12,201 nt of DNA from Firmicutes bacterium CAG:145 (GTDB taxonomy: Bacteria; Bacillota; Clostridia; Peptostreptococcales; Anaerovoracaceae), in the NCBI GenBank assembly GCA_000435715.1, contig FR882574.1:1-12201 (forward strand). The letters run 5' to 3'. Of this stretch, positions 1 through 7,237 are shown in pieces. Position 1 is the first letter of the stretch. The number at the start of each line of letters is the position of its first letter. The notes under the pieces were generated by a model, which ran no database searches, was not told where the DNA came from, and worked only from the letters and a program-made list of their open reading frames with translations. A program made the translations under genes and the position numbers.

Positions 1-30
1 ATATATAATTTAAATAAAATTTGTATTTTA

Positions 31-55
31 GGGCAGTATAATTACTGCTCTTTTT
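31..55 (+). terminator. Rho-independent terminator of a gene left of the window
   Basis: An 8-bp stem (GGGCAGTA at 31-38, TACTGCTC at 43-50, one G-U pair in the RNA) with a 4-nt TAAT loop is followed directly by a five-T run. The U-tract lies on the + side, so it most likely ends a rightward gene outside the window. A TATAAT hexamer (37-42) falls in the loop region. Confidence 0.7.
37..42 (+). promoter_or_regulatory. Possible -10 box for the CBS-domain gene
   Basis: A perfect TATAAT lies about 40 nt before the CBS gene's ATG, giving a predicted transcript start near 49 and a short leader carrying the AAAGGAGG site. No good -35 hexamer is seen 16-18 nt upstream. The hexamer overlaps a terminator loop, so it may be chance. 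A second TATAAT is at 4-9, with its -35 region outside the window. Confidence 0.3.
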
Positions 56-81
56 ATTACATACGATCAAAGGAGGATGAA

Positions 82-483
82 ATGCTCGTAAAAGATTTGA
101 TGTCCGCTTCCGTTATTTCTGTCAATCCGGAAGACACTTATGACCAGATAAGTTTTATAATGAGGTGTGAAGATATAGGTATAGTCCCCGTATGCGACGG
201 TCAGAATCATCTTCTGGGAGTCATAACCGACAGGGATATGCTCATGCGAAGAGATGAGGGACATGATGCAAAGGCTCTTATGACCGCATCTCCCGTCACG
301 GTAAATTCAGGCGACGATATACATCAGGCCGCTCTTAAATTTTCCAAATACGGTATCCGGCGGCTTCCGGTACTGGACAGCGGCAGGCTGGTGGGCATGC
401 TGAGTTTTAAAGATCTGGCCAAGAAAAAAGTTCTTACTGCCGAGATTGGCCATATAATGTACAACATCTGCAATTACAAATAA
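82..483 (+). CDS. Tandem CBS-domain protein
   Basis: This 133-residue cytosolic protein is essentially a Bateman module. CBS1 covers about residues 6-58 and contains GVITDRD at 46-52; CBS2 covers about 65-116 and contains GMLSFKD. In CBS proteins the G-[VI]-x-[TS]-x-x-D motif usually contacts adenosine nucleotides, so an adenine-nucleotide-sensing role is likely from family knowledge. There is no fused enzyme, transporter or DNA-binding domain, so the target is unknown. The ATG follows a strong AAAGGAGG (69-76) by 5 nt. It is the only rightward gene in the left half of the window and is probably monocistronic, bounded by terminators at 31-55 and 482-508. Similar small stand-alone CBS proteins are widespread in Clostridia. 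Confidence 0.92.
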   Translation: MLVKDLMSASVISVNPEDTYDQISFIMRCEDIGIVPVCDGQNHLLGVITDRDMLMRRDEGHDAKALMTASPVTVNSGDDIHQAALKFSKYGIRRLPVLDSGRLVGMLSFKDLAKKKVLTAEIGHIMYNICNYK

Positions 484-508
484 AAAGAGGCTTATAAAGC
501 CTCTTTTT
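482..508. terminator. Bidirectional rho-independent terminator
   Basis: A perfect 12-bp stem (AAAAAGAGGCTT at 482-493, AAGCCTCTTTTT at 497-508) with a 3-nt loop. Because the stem starts with A5 and ends with T5, both strands give a hairpin followed by a U-run. It sits between the convergent CBS and lipoprotein genes and includes part of both stop codons. Confidence 0.9.
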
Positions 509-794
509 ATTCGTTGCTCTTGTCGTTGTCTTTAGCGTCCTTATCCGTATCTGTACCAGCGTCGTTTTGATCCTGCTGTGCTTTTCCGGCGTCAGTGGCG
601 TCTCCTACAACTCCTTCGTCCCCTGGTTCAACTACTCCCTGATTGAGGTTGCTGGAATCTCCTTCTTTTTCCTGTTCAGTCTTAGTATCGTTATCGTCTG
701 CTACCATATCTTTGTCATCATTTCCGCAGCCTGTGAGGGCCACAGTGAGAATCAGCATGAGACAGAGAAAAATCATTGTTGTTTTCTTTTTCAT
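507..794 (-). CDS. Small acidic lipoprotein
   Basis: This 95-residue protein starts with a classic lipoprotein signal peptide: MKKK, a hydrophobic core at about 7-20, then the lipobox LTGC with the modified Cys at 23. The mature part (about 72 residues) is low-complexity and rich in Asp, Glu, Asn, Lys, Thr and Gly, with no hydrophobic core, so it is probably a disordered chain tethered to the outer face of the membrane. AAAGGAG (801-807) lies 6 nt before the ATG. It has its own terminator and is separated from the ispH-rpsA transcript by the 860-896 terminator, so it is likely a single-gene unit. No enzyme or binding domain is recognisable and the function is unknown. The signal peptide is clear; any role would be guesswork. 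Confidence 0.85.
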   Translation of the reverse strand: MKKKTTMIFLCLMLILTVALTGCGNDDKDMVADDNDTKTEQEKEGDSSNLNQGVVEPGDEGVVGDATDAGKAQQDQNDAGTDTDKDAKDNDKSNE

Positions 795-816
795 AAAAAA
801 CTCCTTTCTTTCATAT

Positions 817-845
817 ATTATATTTTGGAGTTATTTTCTCATCTT
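817..845 (-). promoter_or_regulatory. Possible promoter of the lipoprotein gene
   Basis: On the - strand a perfect TATAAT (817-822) lies 22 nt upstream of the lipoprotein ATG. A 17-nt spacer would place the -35 at 840-845 (AAGATG), which is a poor match to TTGACA. The placement between the 860-896 terminator and the gene fits, but the -35 is weak. Confidence 0.4.
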
Positions 846-859
846 ATGCGTATTATCAT

Positions 860-896
860 AAAAAAATACCCCGAAAGCCTCTCTAAGGCCTTCGGG
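860..896 (-). terminator. Rho-independent terminator of the ispH-rpsA operon
   Basis: Read on the - strand, CCCGAAGGCC and GGCTTTCGGG (887-896 and 870-879) form a 10-bp stem with one G-U pair and a 7-nt loop, followed by TA and a run of seven T. On the + strand the same position is an A-C mismatch and no T-run follows, so it acts on leftward transcripts. It lies 26 nt past the stop codon of ispH-rpsA. Confidence 0.9.
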
Positions 897-921
897 ATAT
901 CGGCGTCAAAATCATATGTCC

Positions 922-2910
922 TTATTCTTCAGAAAATTCTTCGTCTTCTTCCGGATAATACTCTTCAGCTTCTTCCGTAAAATCTTCCTCTGCATCCTGC
1001 ATAGCTTGCTTAAGGCTGAGGCTGATTCTCTTTCTCTCTGTATCGATATCGAGAATCTTGGCTTCCACTGCCTGTCCTACTTCGAGTTCTTCCGCTATGT
1101 CAGAAACCCTCTTGTTAGCCACTTCGGATATATGAACCAGTCCGTCAAGACCCGGCTCAAGTTCTACAAAAGCACCGTACTCTTTGATCTGTACCACCTT
1201 ACCGTTCACTACTTGTCCTACTTCGTAATTTTCGTGAATTACGGACCAAGGTTCAGGAGTGGTCTGCTTGAGACCCAATGAGATTTTGCCTTTCTCTTCA
1301 TTCATAGAAAGGATCTTCACCTTAACTCTGTCTCCTATCTGCAGTACTTCCTTAGGGTGTTTAAGTTTACCCCATGAAATTTCAGAAATATGTAACAGTC
1401 CGTCTATTCCGCCTAAGTCTACGAAAGCGCCGTAGTCGGTAAATCTCATTACCACACCTTCGACCACATCGTCTACGTTCAGACCGCTCCATATCTCGGC
1501 AAGCTTTCTCTGCTTTTCTTCGTTAAGAACGATCTTGTGAGAAAATACGGCTCTGTTTCTCTTAAGGTCAACTCTCGTGACCTTAACGTCCATATCTTGT
1601 CCTATGAACTCTTCCGCATTTTCAACGAATTTATCGGAAAGCTGTGACATAGGAATAAATCCCGTAACTTCCTTGTAAGCTGCTATAACGCCTCCGTTTA
1701 CCTGCCTTACAACTTTTACATTGAGAACGGTACCGTTTTCGTAAGCTTCGTTGATTTCATTCCAGTGTTCATTAGCTTCTAATTTCTTCTTGGAGAGTAA
1801 AATCACACCATCACCGTCATCTGTCTTAATGACTTTCGCCTGGATTTCATCGCCATCCTTAAATAAATCTGTCAGCTTCTGGTCTCCCTCTAACGTTACT
1901 TCTTCTTTTGGAATCACTCCATCTTTTTTGCATCCCATGTTAACGATGATCTCTTTGTCAGTAACTTGGTGTACCTTCCCGTTAACAATTTCGCCGACAC
2001 GAGGTAATCTTAAGGATTTCTCGATATCATCCATTAAGTCCATCATGTTCATTTCATTTTTTTCTGTGATGTTTTCACTCATCGTAGCAATAACCTCCTT
2101 AATTACGCATTCAGGTGTCGACGCACCTGCTGCAACACCTATTTTATTACATTTTGACAATTCACGCAATGGTAAATCTTCGATTTTTTCAACAAAAAAG
2201 GTGTTTTGGCAAAGTTTTTTTGAAATTTCGTAGAGTTTTTGCGTATTGGAGCTGTTCTTGCCTCCTATTATTACCATCGCATCACATTCATCTGCCAGAG
2301 AACGACAATCTCTCTGACGTCTCTCTGTCGCGCTGCATATGGTATTTTTTACGGTGAATACCTTATTTTTTTTGGTGAAAACATCTACGACGGAATATAG
2401 AAGTTCTTCTTTTATAGTAGTCTGGCATACGATGAAGAGGTTGTCTTCGGTGATTTTCTCCGCTTTCTCTACGGAGTCTATCACCGTAGCCTCGCCTTTG
2501 CACCATCCTTTTATTCCCTGAACCTCCGGATGATTCTCATCTCCTACGATGACGATATTGTATCCATCTTTAGAGGCTCTGGAAACCAGCCCATGTATCT
2601 TGCTCACAAAAGGGCATGTAGCGTCTACCACGTCGAGGTTCATCTCATTGGCCTTATTCCAGAATTCTCTGCTCTCTCCGTGAGATCTGACGATGATGAT
2701 ATCATCGAGTGACGCCTGCAAAAGGTTGTCCAAAATGTTTACCCCTTTAGCCCTGAGTCCATCCGTAACCAGTCTGTTGTGTATAAGCGGCCCAAATGTA
2801 TATATCCTTCTGCCGTCTTTATTTTTTTCAATCTGCTCTTCTGTTTTCTCTATGGCTTGTCTTACTCCGAAACAAAATCCGGAGTTCTTTGCTCTTATTA
2901 TATCAGTCAT
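922..2910 (-). CDS. ispH-rpsA: 4-hydroxy-3-methylbut-2-enyl diphosphate reductase fused to S1 protein (IspH-RpsA)
   Basis: Residues 1-277 are IspH, the [4Fe-4S] enzyme of the last MEP-pathway step, which reduces HMBPP to IPP and DMAPP. The three cluster cysteines are visible: Cys13 (GFCFGV), Cys99 (DATCP) and Cys192 (NTICSAT). The acid/base region is GDENHPEVQG with Glu129. Residues about 304-634 hold four S1 RNA-binding domains (about 304-374, 391-458, 480-548, 566-634); the last two are the most typical (YGAFVDL, YGAFVEL, HISE). A 28-residue Glu/Asp-rich tail follows. The fused arrangement is known from many Clostridia. The ATG overlaps the rarA stop by 8 nt with no good Shine-Dalgarno, which suggests translational coupling. 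An internal AAGGAGG at the domain junction may allow separate S1 synthesis from Met277. Confidence 0.95.
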   Translation of the reverse strand: MTDIIRAKNSGFCFGVRQAIEKTEEQIEKNKDGRRIYTFGPLIHNRLVTDGLRAKGVNILDNLLQASLDDIIIVRSHGESREFWNKANEMNLDVVDATCPFVSKIHGLVSRASKDGYNIVIVGDENHPEVQGIKGWCKGEATVIDSVEKAEKITEDNLFIVCQTTIKEELLYSVVDVFTKKNKVFTVKNTICSATERRQRDCRSLADECDAMVIIGGKNSSNTQKLYEISKKLCQNTFFVEKIEDLPLRELSKCNKIGVAAGASTPECVIKEVIATMSENITEKNEMNMMDLMDDIEKSLRLPRVGEIVNGKVHQVTDKEIIVNMGCKKDGVIPKEEVTLEGDQKLTDLFKDGDEIQAKVIKTDDGDGVILLSKKKLEANEHWNEINEAYENGTVLNVKVVRQVNGGVIAAYKEVTGFIPMSQLSDKFVENAEEFIGQDMDVKVTRVDLKRNRAVFSHKIVLNEEKQRKLAEIWSGLNVDDVVEGVVMRFTDYGAFVDLGGIDGLLHISEISWGKLKHPKEVLQIGDRVKVKILSMNEEKGKISLGLKQTTPEPWSVIHENYEVGQVVNGKVVQIKEYGAFVELEPGLDGLVHISEVANKRVSDIAEELEVGQAVEAKILDIDTERKRISLSLKQAMQDAEEDFTEEAEEYYPEEDEEFSEE
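2094..2100 (-). promoter_or_regulatory. Internal Shine-Dalgarno at the IspH/S1 junction
   Basis: A perfect AAGGAGG (codons for Lys-Glu-Val, residues 271-273) is followed 11 nt later by an in-frame ATG (2080-2082, Met277, then Ser-Glu-Asn). Translation from there would give a 386-residue stand-alone four-domain S1 protein. The spacing is slightly long. The site coincides with the domain boundary, as expected if it is a retained start of a once separate rpsA. Confidence 0.5.
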
Positions 2911-4180
2911 GCTTTTTATCCAGGCTTTCCAAATATTTTTTAAATGAACTCTCCGATCCGTTCTCAGTAGGAGTATAATACTTTACTCCTTCTCTATAAA
3001 GATCGTCAGGCAAATACTGCTGTTTTACATAACCGCCGTAGGCGTGAGGGTATTTATAAGTAACGCCTATGCCAAGTTTCTCTGCGCCTTTATAATGATT
3101 ATCCTTAAGATGATCAGGGACATCGTCCGTAGTTCTGTTCCTTATATCCTCGGAGGCTCTTTCAAAAGCAGCTATTGCTGAATTAGATTTAGGCGCTGCT
3201 GCCAGAAGGATGACTGCCTGGCTTAAATTTATAGCAGCCTCAGGCAGACCCACCATCATAGAAGCCTGCACGCAGGAGTTTACTATGGAAACAGCGGATG
3301 GATACGCCATTCCCACATCCTCGCTGGCCATTACCAGCAGCCTTCGTCCTATGGTCTGTATGTCAGATCCTCCATCTATAAGTCTCGCAAAGTAATGGAT
3401 AGCTGCGTCAGGATCGCTTCCTCTTATGGACTTCTGCAACGCACTCAGAAGATTGTATTTGTCATCTTCTTTATCGTAGAAGCCTATCTTTCTCTGCATG
3501 GCTTCCCCAACTCTCTCTGCGGAAACTCTCTCGCCTCTATCCACATTTTCAGCTATAAAGCCCACTGTATCGAGAGCTACCCTCGCATCTCCGTTGGATA
3601 GTTTTGCTAATATATCGACGGCCTGTTGGTCCCACGATATATCTATGGCCCCTATGCCCCTGTCCTTATCTTTTAAAGCTCGCCCTATGATTTTTTTAAG
3701 ATCTTCTTCTCCGAGTCTTTTGAATTGATATATATTTCTGACTCTGCTGATCACCGCATTATTTATCGAAAAGTAAGGATTCTCAGTAGTACTGCCTATG
3801 AATCTGATCACTCCTTCTTCGAGAGCCTTGAGCAGTGAATCCTGCTGCATTTTGTTCCAGCGGTGAAACTCGTCTATATAGAAATAAGTAGTTCTCTTCT
3901 CCAGGCCGAAGAACCTAATCTTGGCGGACTCCAGAAGTTCCTTAAACTCTTTGGTACCTGTGGTGGAAGCGTTTATCTCCTGAAAATCGCCGTCCATTTC
4001 TCTGGCAATTATTCTTGCAAGAGTCGTCTTTCCTGTACCGGAAGGTCCAAAAAATATGGCAGAATCAAAGGATCTGTTTTTTACAGAATTATAAAACAGA
4101 GAACCGGGATACAGAAAATGCTCCTGTCCAAAAAATTCTTCGAGGTTCTGCGGTCTCATCCTTGTCGAAAGTGGAATCAT
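2903..4180 (-). CDS. rarA: Replication-associated recombination protein A (AAA+ ATPase, RarA/MgsA)
   Basis: This 425-residue protein is of normal length for the RarA/MgsA/WRNIP1 family of clamp-loader-like AAA+ ATPases, which act at stalled replication forks. The opening PLSTRMRPQNLEEFFGQEH is family-typical. Walker A is GPSGTGKTT (45-53), Walker B ends in IDEFH (102-106, more often DEIHR), and the sensor-1 region reads GSTTENP. The C-terminal half carries the oligomerisation domain, and the YKYPHAYGG...QQYLPD signature near the end is characteristic. AAAGGAG (4186-4192) precedes the ATG by 5 nt. It begins 10 nt after the SPOR gene and overlaps ispH-rpsA by 8 nt, so the three are co-transcribed. 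The only deviation seen is Phe in DEFH, which should be tolerated. Confidence 0.96.
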   Translation of the reverse strand: MIPLSTRMRPQNLEEFFGQEHFLYPGSLFYNSVKNRSFDSAIFFGPSGTGKTTLARIIAREMDGDFQEINASTTGTKEFKELLESAKIRFFGLEKRTTYFYIDEFHRWNKMQQDSLLKALEEGVIRFIGSTTENPYFSINNAVISRVRNIYQFKRLGEEDLKKIIGRALKDKDRGIGAIDISWDQQAVDILAKLSNGDARVALDTVGFIAENVDRGERVSAERVGEAMQRKIGFYDKEDDKYNLLSALQKSIRGSDPDAAIHYFARLIDGGSDIQTIGRRLLVMASEDVGMAYPSAVSIVNSCVQASMMVGLPEAAINLSQAVILLAAAPKSNSAIAAFERASEDIRNRTTDDVPDHLKDNHYKGAEKLGIGVTYKYPHAYGGYVKQQYLPDDLYREGVKYYTPTENGSESSFKKYLESLDKKHD

Positions 4181-4190
4181 TTTATCTCCT

Positions 4191-4718
4191 TTAGAAAGAA
4201 GCTATAAAGACATCCTCCACCTCTTTATCTTTTATACCGTTGAGTTCATCTATAGCTTCGTCTTTAGTATTAACCACAGGGCTAATAACCTTGTAATTAC
4301 TGTCTTCTTCTATTATCTTCGTCTCTATGCCCTTGGATTTAAGATCCGAAGCGAGTTTTTCAGCAGCCTCCTTAGATGTAAAAACTCCGAACTGAAGCGC
4401 ATATCCTTCTTCAGGCGCCGCGCTGACGTCTGTTCCGGATGCGTCTTCTTGCGAAGCTTCTGACTGCTGCTCAGTTTCTCCGGCAGAGCCTTCCTCTCCT
4501 GAGGCCTCTTCATCCTTAGAGTCGCCTCCATTGGCTATCTTAATGGGACTTTCATCTGCATCATAACCCAGCAGCGGGCCTATGACGAATCTGGCAGTCA
4601 AATACCCGAGTGCGACTGCTACTATCATTATAACAAGAAACACAGTAAATTTCATCTTAGAATTTTCATTGGGACGTTTTCTTTTCTTTACACGTCTTCT
4701 GTTTATCTGTCCAACCAT
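4191..4718 (-). CDS. Single-pass membrane protein with C-terminal SPOR domain
   Basis: The 175-residue protein has a very basic N-terminus (Arg/Lys-rich, 7-23), one transmembrane helix at about 24-46, an acidic Ser/Gly/Glu low-complexity linker at about 53-104, and a C-terminal SPOR-like domain at about 106-175 starting YALQFGVF. By family knowledge, SPOR domains bind denuded peptidoglycan and bring proteins to division or sporulation septa. The topology, with cytoplasmic basic end and extracellular SPOR end, fits that. GGGAGGA precedes the ATG by 6 nt. It leads the rarA and ispH-rpsA genes and follows the pilus cluster after a 108-nt gap. There is no amidase or lytic domain, so it is probably a targeting or scaffold protein. 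The exact role is not deducible. Confidence 0.88.
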   Translation of the reverse strand: MVGQINRRRVKKRKRPNENSKMKFTVFLVIMIVAVALGYLTARFVIGPLLGYDADESPIKIANGGDSKDEEASGEEGSAGETEQQSEASQEDASGTDVSAAPEEGYALQFGVFTSKEAAEKLASDLKSKGIETKIIEEDSNYKVISPVVNTKDEAIDELNGIKDKEVEDVFIASF

Positions 4719-4770
4719 ATTAAATCCTCCCGCTTTATTACATTCTATTTTTCCTTACGGTAAATATTCC

Positions 4771-4798
4771 TACATAAAATGGCCGAAGGTAATGTCAG
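4771..4798 (-). promoter_or_regulatory. Weak candidate promoter for the SPOR-rarA-ispH-rpsA operon
   Basis: In the 108-nt gap after the pilus cluster the - strand carries CTGACA (4793-4798, five of six -35 matches), a 16-nt spacer, and TATGTA (4771-4776, a poor -10). I see no hairpin plus T-run ending the pilus operon here, so read-through from it is also possible. Confidence 0.3.
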
Positions 4799-4826
4799 AA
4801 AATTTGTATGGCAGTTTCACCGTATC

Positions 4827-5357
4827 TCACTGTATTTCGCAGAGCCTCACCTCTCTTTTGAGTTGACAGATAAACGCTTTTATTCTCATGACGCTGAGAT
4901 TTTCCGTATCAAACATCTGTACCAGCATATCCAAATATAATCTGCCGTTTTCCGTAGTTGATCTTTTCAGATCATTTATAAATGTCGCCAGCTTTTTCTT
5001 CGCTCCTATCCTGTTTTTATCAGGCACATAAGTAAACTTTATATTCTCAAAATCTTCTTTTATGTAAACTGTATTCATATCCATTATAAACTCCTCGGGA
5101 AATATCAGATATTGATTGCACTCCTCCATAGCCGATATAGTTTTTTCCACTACCGTCAATATTTTATCTGCTCCAAGCAGACCGCAGTCTGAAATCCTTT
5201 TATACCCGGAGGTGTAATAAAAACCCGTAATCCCCTCCTGATTCTTTATTATACTTATAGGGAATATTCCCTTGCATATTCCTTCTGTCAACAAATCCAT
5301 TTTCTCCTCATATCCAAGCTGTTCCTCCTTAAACTTGATCATGACCTTATTGAGCAT
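4827..5357 (-). CDS. Stand-alone DUF6382-like protein of the Tad locus
   Basis: This 176-residue soluble protein lacks a signal peptide or membrane helix. The pattern GICKGIFPISI, then a Tyr-Tyr-Thr-Ser strand, then a helix rich in Glu with NQYLIFPEEFIMDMNTVYI and FTYVPD, resembles the N-terminal DUF6382 region of clostridial FHA-domain proteins found near Tad genes. Here nothing follows it: there is no FHA domain and no membrane segment. I chose the ATG at 5355-5357 because GGAGGTG (5364-5370) lies 6 nt before it; a GTG 15 nt upstream is also open. It overlaps the preceding TadE-like gene by 11 nt, so it is translated as part of the pilus operon and ends it. The family assignment rests on recalled sequence pattern; the function is unknown, perhaps a cytoplasmic regulator or assembly factor. 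Confidence 0.82.
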   Translation of the reverse strand: MLNKVMIKFKEEQLGYEEKMDLLTEGICKGIFPISIIKNQEGITGFYYTSGYKRISDCGLLGADKILTVVEKTISAMEECNQYLIFPEEFIMDMNTVYIKEDFENIKFTYVPDKNRIGAKKKLATFINDLKRSTTENGRLYLDMLVQMFDTENLSVMRIKAFICQLKREVRLCEIQ

Positions 5358-5985
5358 TTGCAGCACCTCCACATATTTTGCATGGTAAGTATCCCTTTCT
5401 CACAGCGTCTTCCTCTTCCATTTCCCGGCTGTATTCTCCCTTATATCTTTCTGCTACATAAAAGCATGTTCCCCTGTGATATCTCGTTCCGTACCGGGGA
5501 AATATGATCACATCTTGTGATGCACCTCCTGTATGAAAATCCGCCGCATCCAGCGGCCGCCCCATATTCAGTGTTCCGGTAAAACCTCTTGTCAGCAGAC
5601 TTTCTTCAAAGTTAATTTTTCCATCTATGCCTATGGCATTTACCACATTGAACTCAGCCTTGCCTTCTACCGAAATCAGGTCCGTCATCTCACCGCGTCT
5701 GTACAAATACCTAAACCCTGTTATATTGAAATCCACAGGATTTTGTTCTGAAATCCTGCTTTCCATTTCATTGCAAAGGGAAACAGAATTATTATATTTA
5801 TAGGATTCAAGGTCTATGGCAAGTACTTCTTCAGCAGTAGAGAAACATATATTTTCACATATCCCAACTATTTTTATTATCAGTATAAGCGCTGACACGC
5901 ATAAAATCAGTATCGGCAGAAACACAGCGGCCTCCAGTATATAGCTTCCCCTCTTATCGCCGAACTTTTTATCAATAATGTTCAT
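5347..5985 (-). CDS. TadE-like pseudopilin with C-terminal His/Cys (putative Zn) tail
   Basis: The 212-residue product (start at 5983-5985) has a short basic leader ending KRG, then SYILE: a class III-type prepilin site with Gly at -1 and Glu at +5. A hydrophobic helix follows to about residue 40, and then a mainly beta extracellular part. The last ~45 residues contain GTRYHRGTC (His170, Cys174) and GYLPCKICGG (Cys202, Cys205). This H-x3-C...C-x2-C layout resembles small zinc-binding tails with a YHR..C...GY.PC..C pattern seen on some secreted bacterial proteins. Start choice: AAGGA (5996-6000) is 10 nt before this ATG; an ATG at 6004-6006 would add 7 residues but has no clear site. It overlaps the DUF5702 gene by 14 nt and the DUF6382 gene by 11 nt. 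It is likely a minor pilin of the Tad-like pilus. Confidence 0.85.
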   Translation of the reverse strand: MNIIDKKFGDKRGSYILEAAVFLPILILCVSALILIIKIVGICENICFSTAEEVLAIDLESYKYNNSVSLCNEMESRISEQNPVDFNITGFRYLYRRGEMTDLISVEGKAEFNVVNAIGIDGKINFEESLLTRGFTGTLNMGRPLDAADFHTGGASQDVIIFPRYGTRYHRGTCFYVAERYKGEYSREMEEEDAVRKGYLPCKICGGAANAQ

Positions 5986-7237
5986 CAAATTCATATCCTT
6001 GTCCATTCACATTAAATTGATACCGTAGCCCCGTGTTATATTCTTTCAGCAAGGAGGTGTCGCTGTACAGATATTTCATATTTATCTGTATGATATCCAT
6101 TATCCTCATGATCTTCGTGTCTTCTGAGATCCCGCATAGAAGCACCGACAGATACGATGAATAGTCTTCTCCCCTCATTACCTTTGGCGCTATATAACTC
6201 GTCCCCTCCTCTCCCGCGTCCTCTTTTTCTGCACTTTCTTCTGTTTGCAAGCTGCCGTTTCCCAGCACATTTTCTATAGACAGAGCCCAATTTGTATCGT
6301 CCTTAAGAAGCGGAACTGTCTTTTTATCATATAATATTTTCAGATCGTTCTCTGCCTCCGCATATGCCCATAATTCCAGGATGACTGCCTGCGTAAGAAG
6401 CGCCGCGGGTCCGGGAGTTACAGCCGAAGCTGCGGCCATGGCAATTTCACGCTTTTCGCTGCAAGTATAAAGATAATACAGGTTTAACATATTCCGCAGT
6501 GTTTTTATCTTTGCGGCTGTATTCTTTCTGGCTTTTGCCTCATCAGGCTCGCCGCTTATAATATATTCTGTTTCACATCGAAAATATGTCTCCTTTAAAT
6601 CTTTATCGTCCATATGATTTTTAAAGAATACAGATATGTATCTATCTGCCGCGGCATTTCCGACGATACCGCTCAGGCTTATTCCTGATTTTATTTTATC
6701 TGCCAGCCCGGCCAAATAGCTCTTATCAGCCTTGCCATACGACGGCAGCCCCTCTATTATCCAGCGGCTGCTTATACGCCTGTCTGCGGTTTCCCCTTCT
6801 GTCATATCCTCACTGCGGTCTGCATCTTCATATCTTTGAGGGACAAATCCGGACAGAACTATTTTTTCTATCTGCTTCTTCATATTGTCTTTCTCCGTCA
6901 GAGCATATTCCTTTAGTGAGCACGATGTATCTGAGCTTTCTATATATTCTTTATCTCCAAAAGAATAATCTTTGTATATATCTATCTTTTTTGCAGTAGA
7001 TATATCGTCTCCCAGAAAGGCCATAAGACCGTAACGTTCTTTAAGGAATATATCGTATTCAGCTAAAATGCTCTTACCCCACAATCTTCCGAATCCATAA
7101 GATACGCTGCCTATAGCCAAGTTCCCTGCAGATCTGACAGACGCGAAAATCAATATAGTGATAGAGAAGAACGCCATAAGAGCGAACACTGCGAAAGACC
7201 CTTTTTTACTGCTAAATCCAATCGATAAATCTTTCAT
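5972..7237 (-). CDS. DUF5702 domain protein (TadG-like, Tad locus)
   Basis: This 421-residue protein has a basic start ending KKG, one membrane helix at about 15-36, and a large extracytoplasmic part. Family-like segments are GKSILAEYDIFLKERYGLMAFLG (53-75), CETEYIISGE (221-230), a helical stretch with LYYLYTCSEKREIAMAAAS, WAYAEAENDLKILYDKKTVPL (290-310) and DDTNWALS. These match the DUF5702 family that accompanies TadE-like genes in Clostridia, as I recall it. The position after KKG is Ser-Phe-Ala-Val-Phe, with no Glu at +5, so prepilin-type cleavage is doubtful. A Glu/Ser-rich low-complexity patch is at 333-345. The ATG overlaps the 71-residue TadE-like gene by 26 nt with only a weak ribosome site, so translation is probably coupled. 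It is inferred to be a surface or basal component of the pilus; the mechanism is unknown. Confidence 0.88.
   Translation of the reverse strand: MKDLSIGFSSKKGSFAVFALMAFFSITILIFASVRSAGNLAIGSVSYGFGRLWGKSILAEYDIFLKERYGLMAFLGDDISTAKKIDIYKDYSFGDKEYIESSDTSCSLKEYALTEKDNMKKQIEKIVLSGFVPQRYEDADRSEDMTEGETADRRISSRWIIEGLPSYGKADKSYLAGLADKIKSGISLSGIVGNAAADRYISVFFKNHMDDKDLKETYFRCETEYIISGEPDEAKARKNTAAKIKTLRNMLNLYYLYTCSEKREIAMAAASAVTPGPAALLTQAVILELWAYAEAENDLKILYDKKTVPLLKDDTNWALSIENVLGNGSLQTEESAEKEDAGEEGTSYIAPKVMRGEDYSSYLSVLLCGISEDTKIMRIMDIIQINMKYLYSDTSLLKEYNTGLRYQFNVNGQGYEFDEHY

Noticed and set aside
567..980. 137-codon + strand open frame
   Set aside because: It is antisense to the lipoprotein gene and runs through the 860-896 terminator; the product is hydrophobic, low-complexity sequence without a ribosome site.
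1751..2233. 160-codon + strand open frame
   Set aside because: It is a shadow of the ispH-rpsA gene, has no family-like motif and crosses the domain junction.
4719..4826. Terminator for the pilus operon in the gap before the SPOR gene
   Set aside because: I found no stem with a following T-run on the - strand; only weak, mismatched pairings.
5358..5372. GTG start for the DUF6382-like gene
   Set aside because: The ATG at 5355-5357 is 6 nt after GGAGGTG, whereas the GTG start would lie right next to that site with no other ribosome site upstream.
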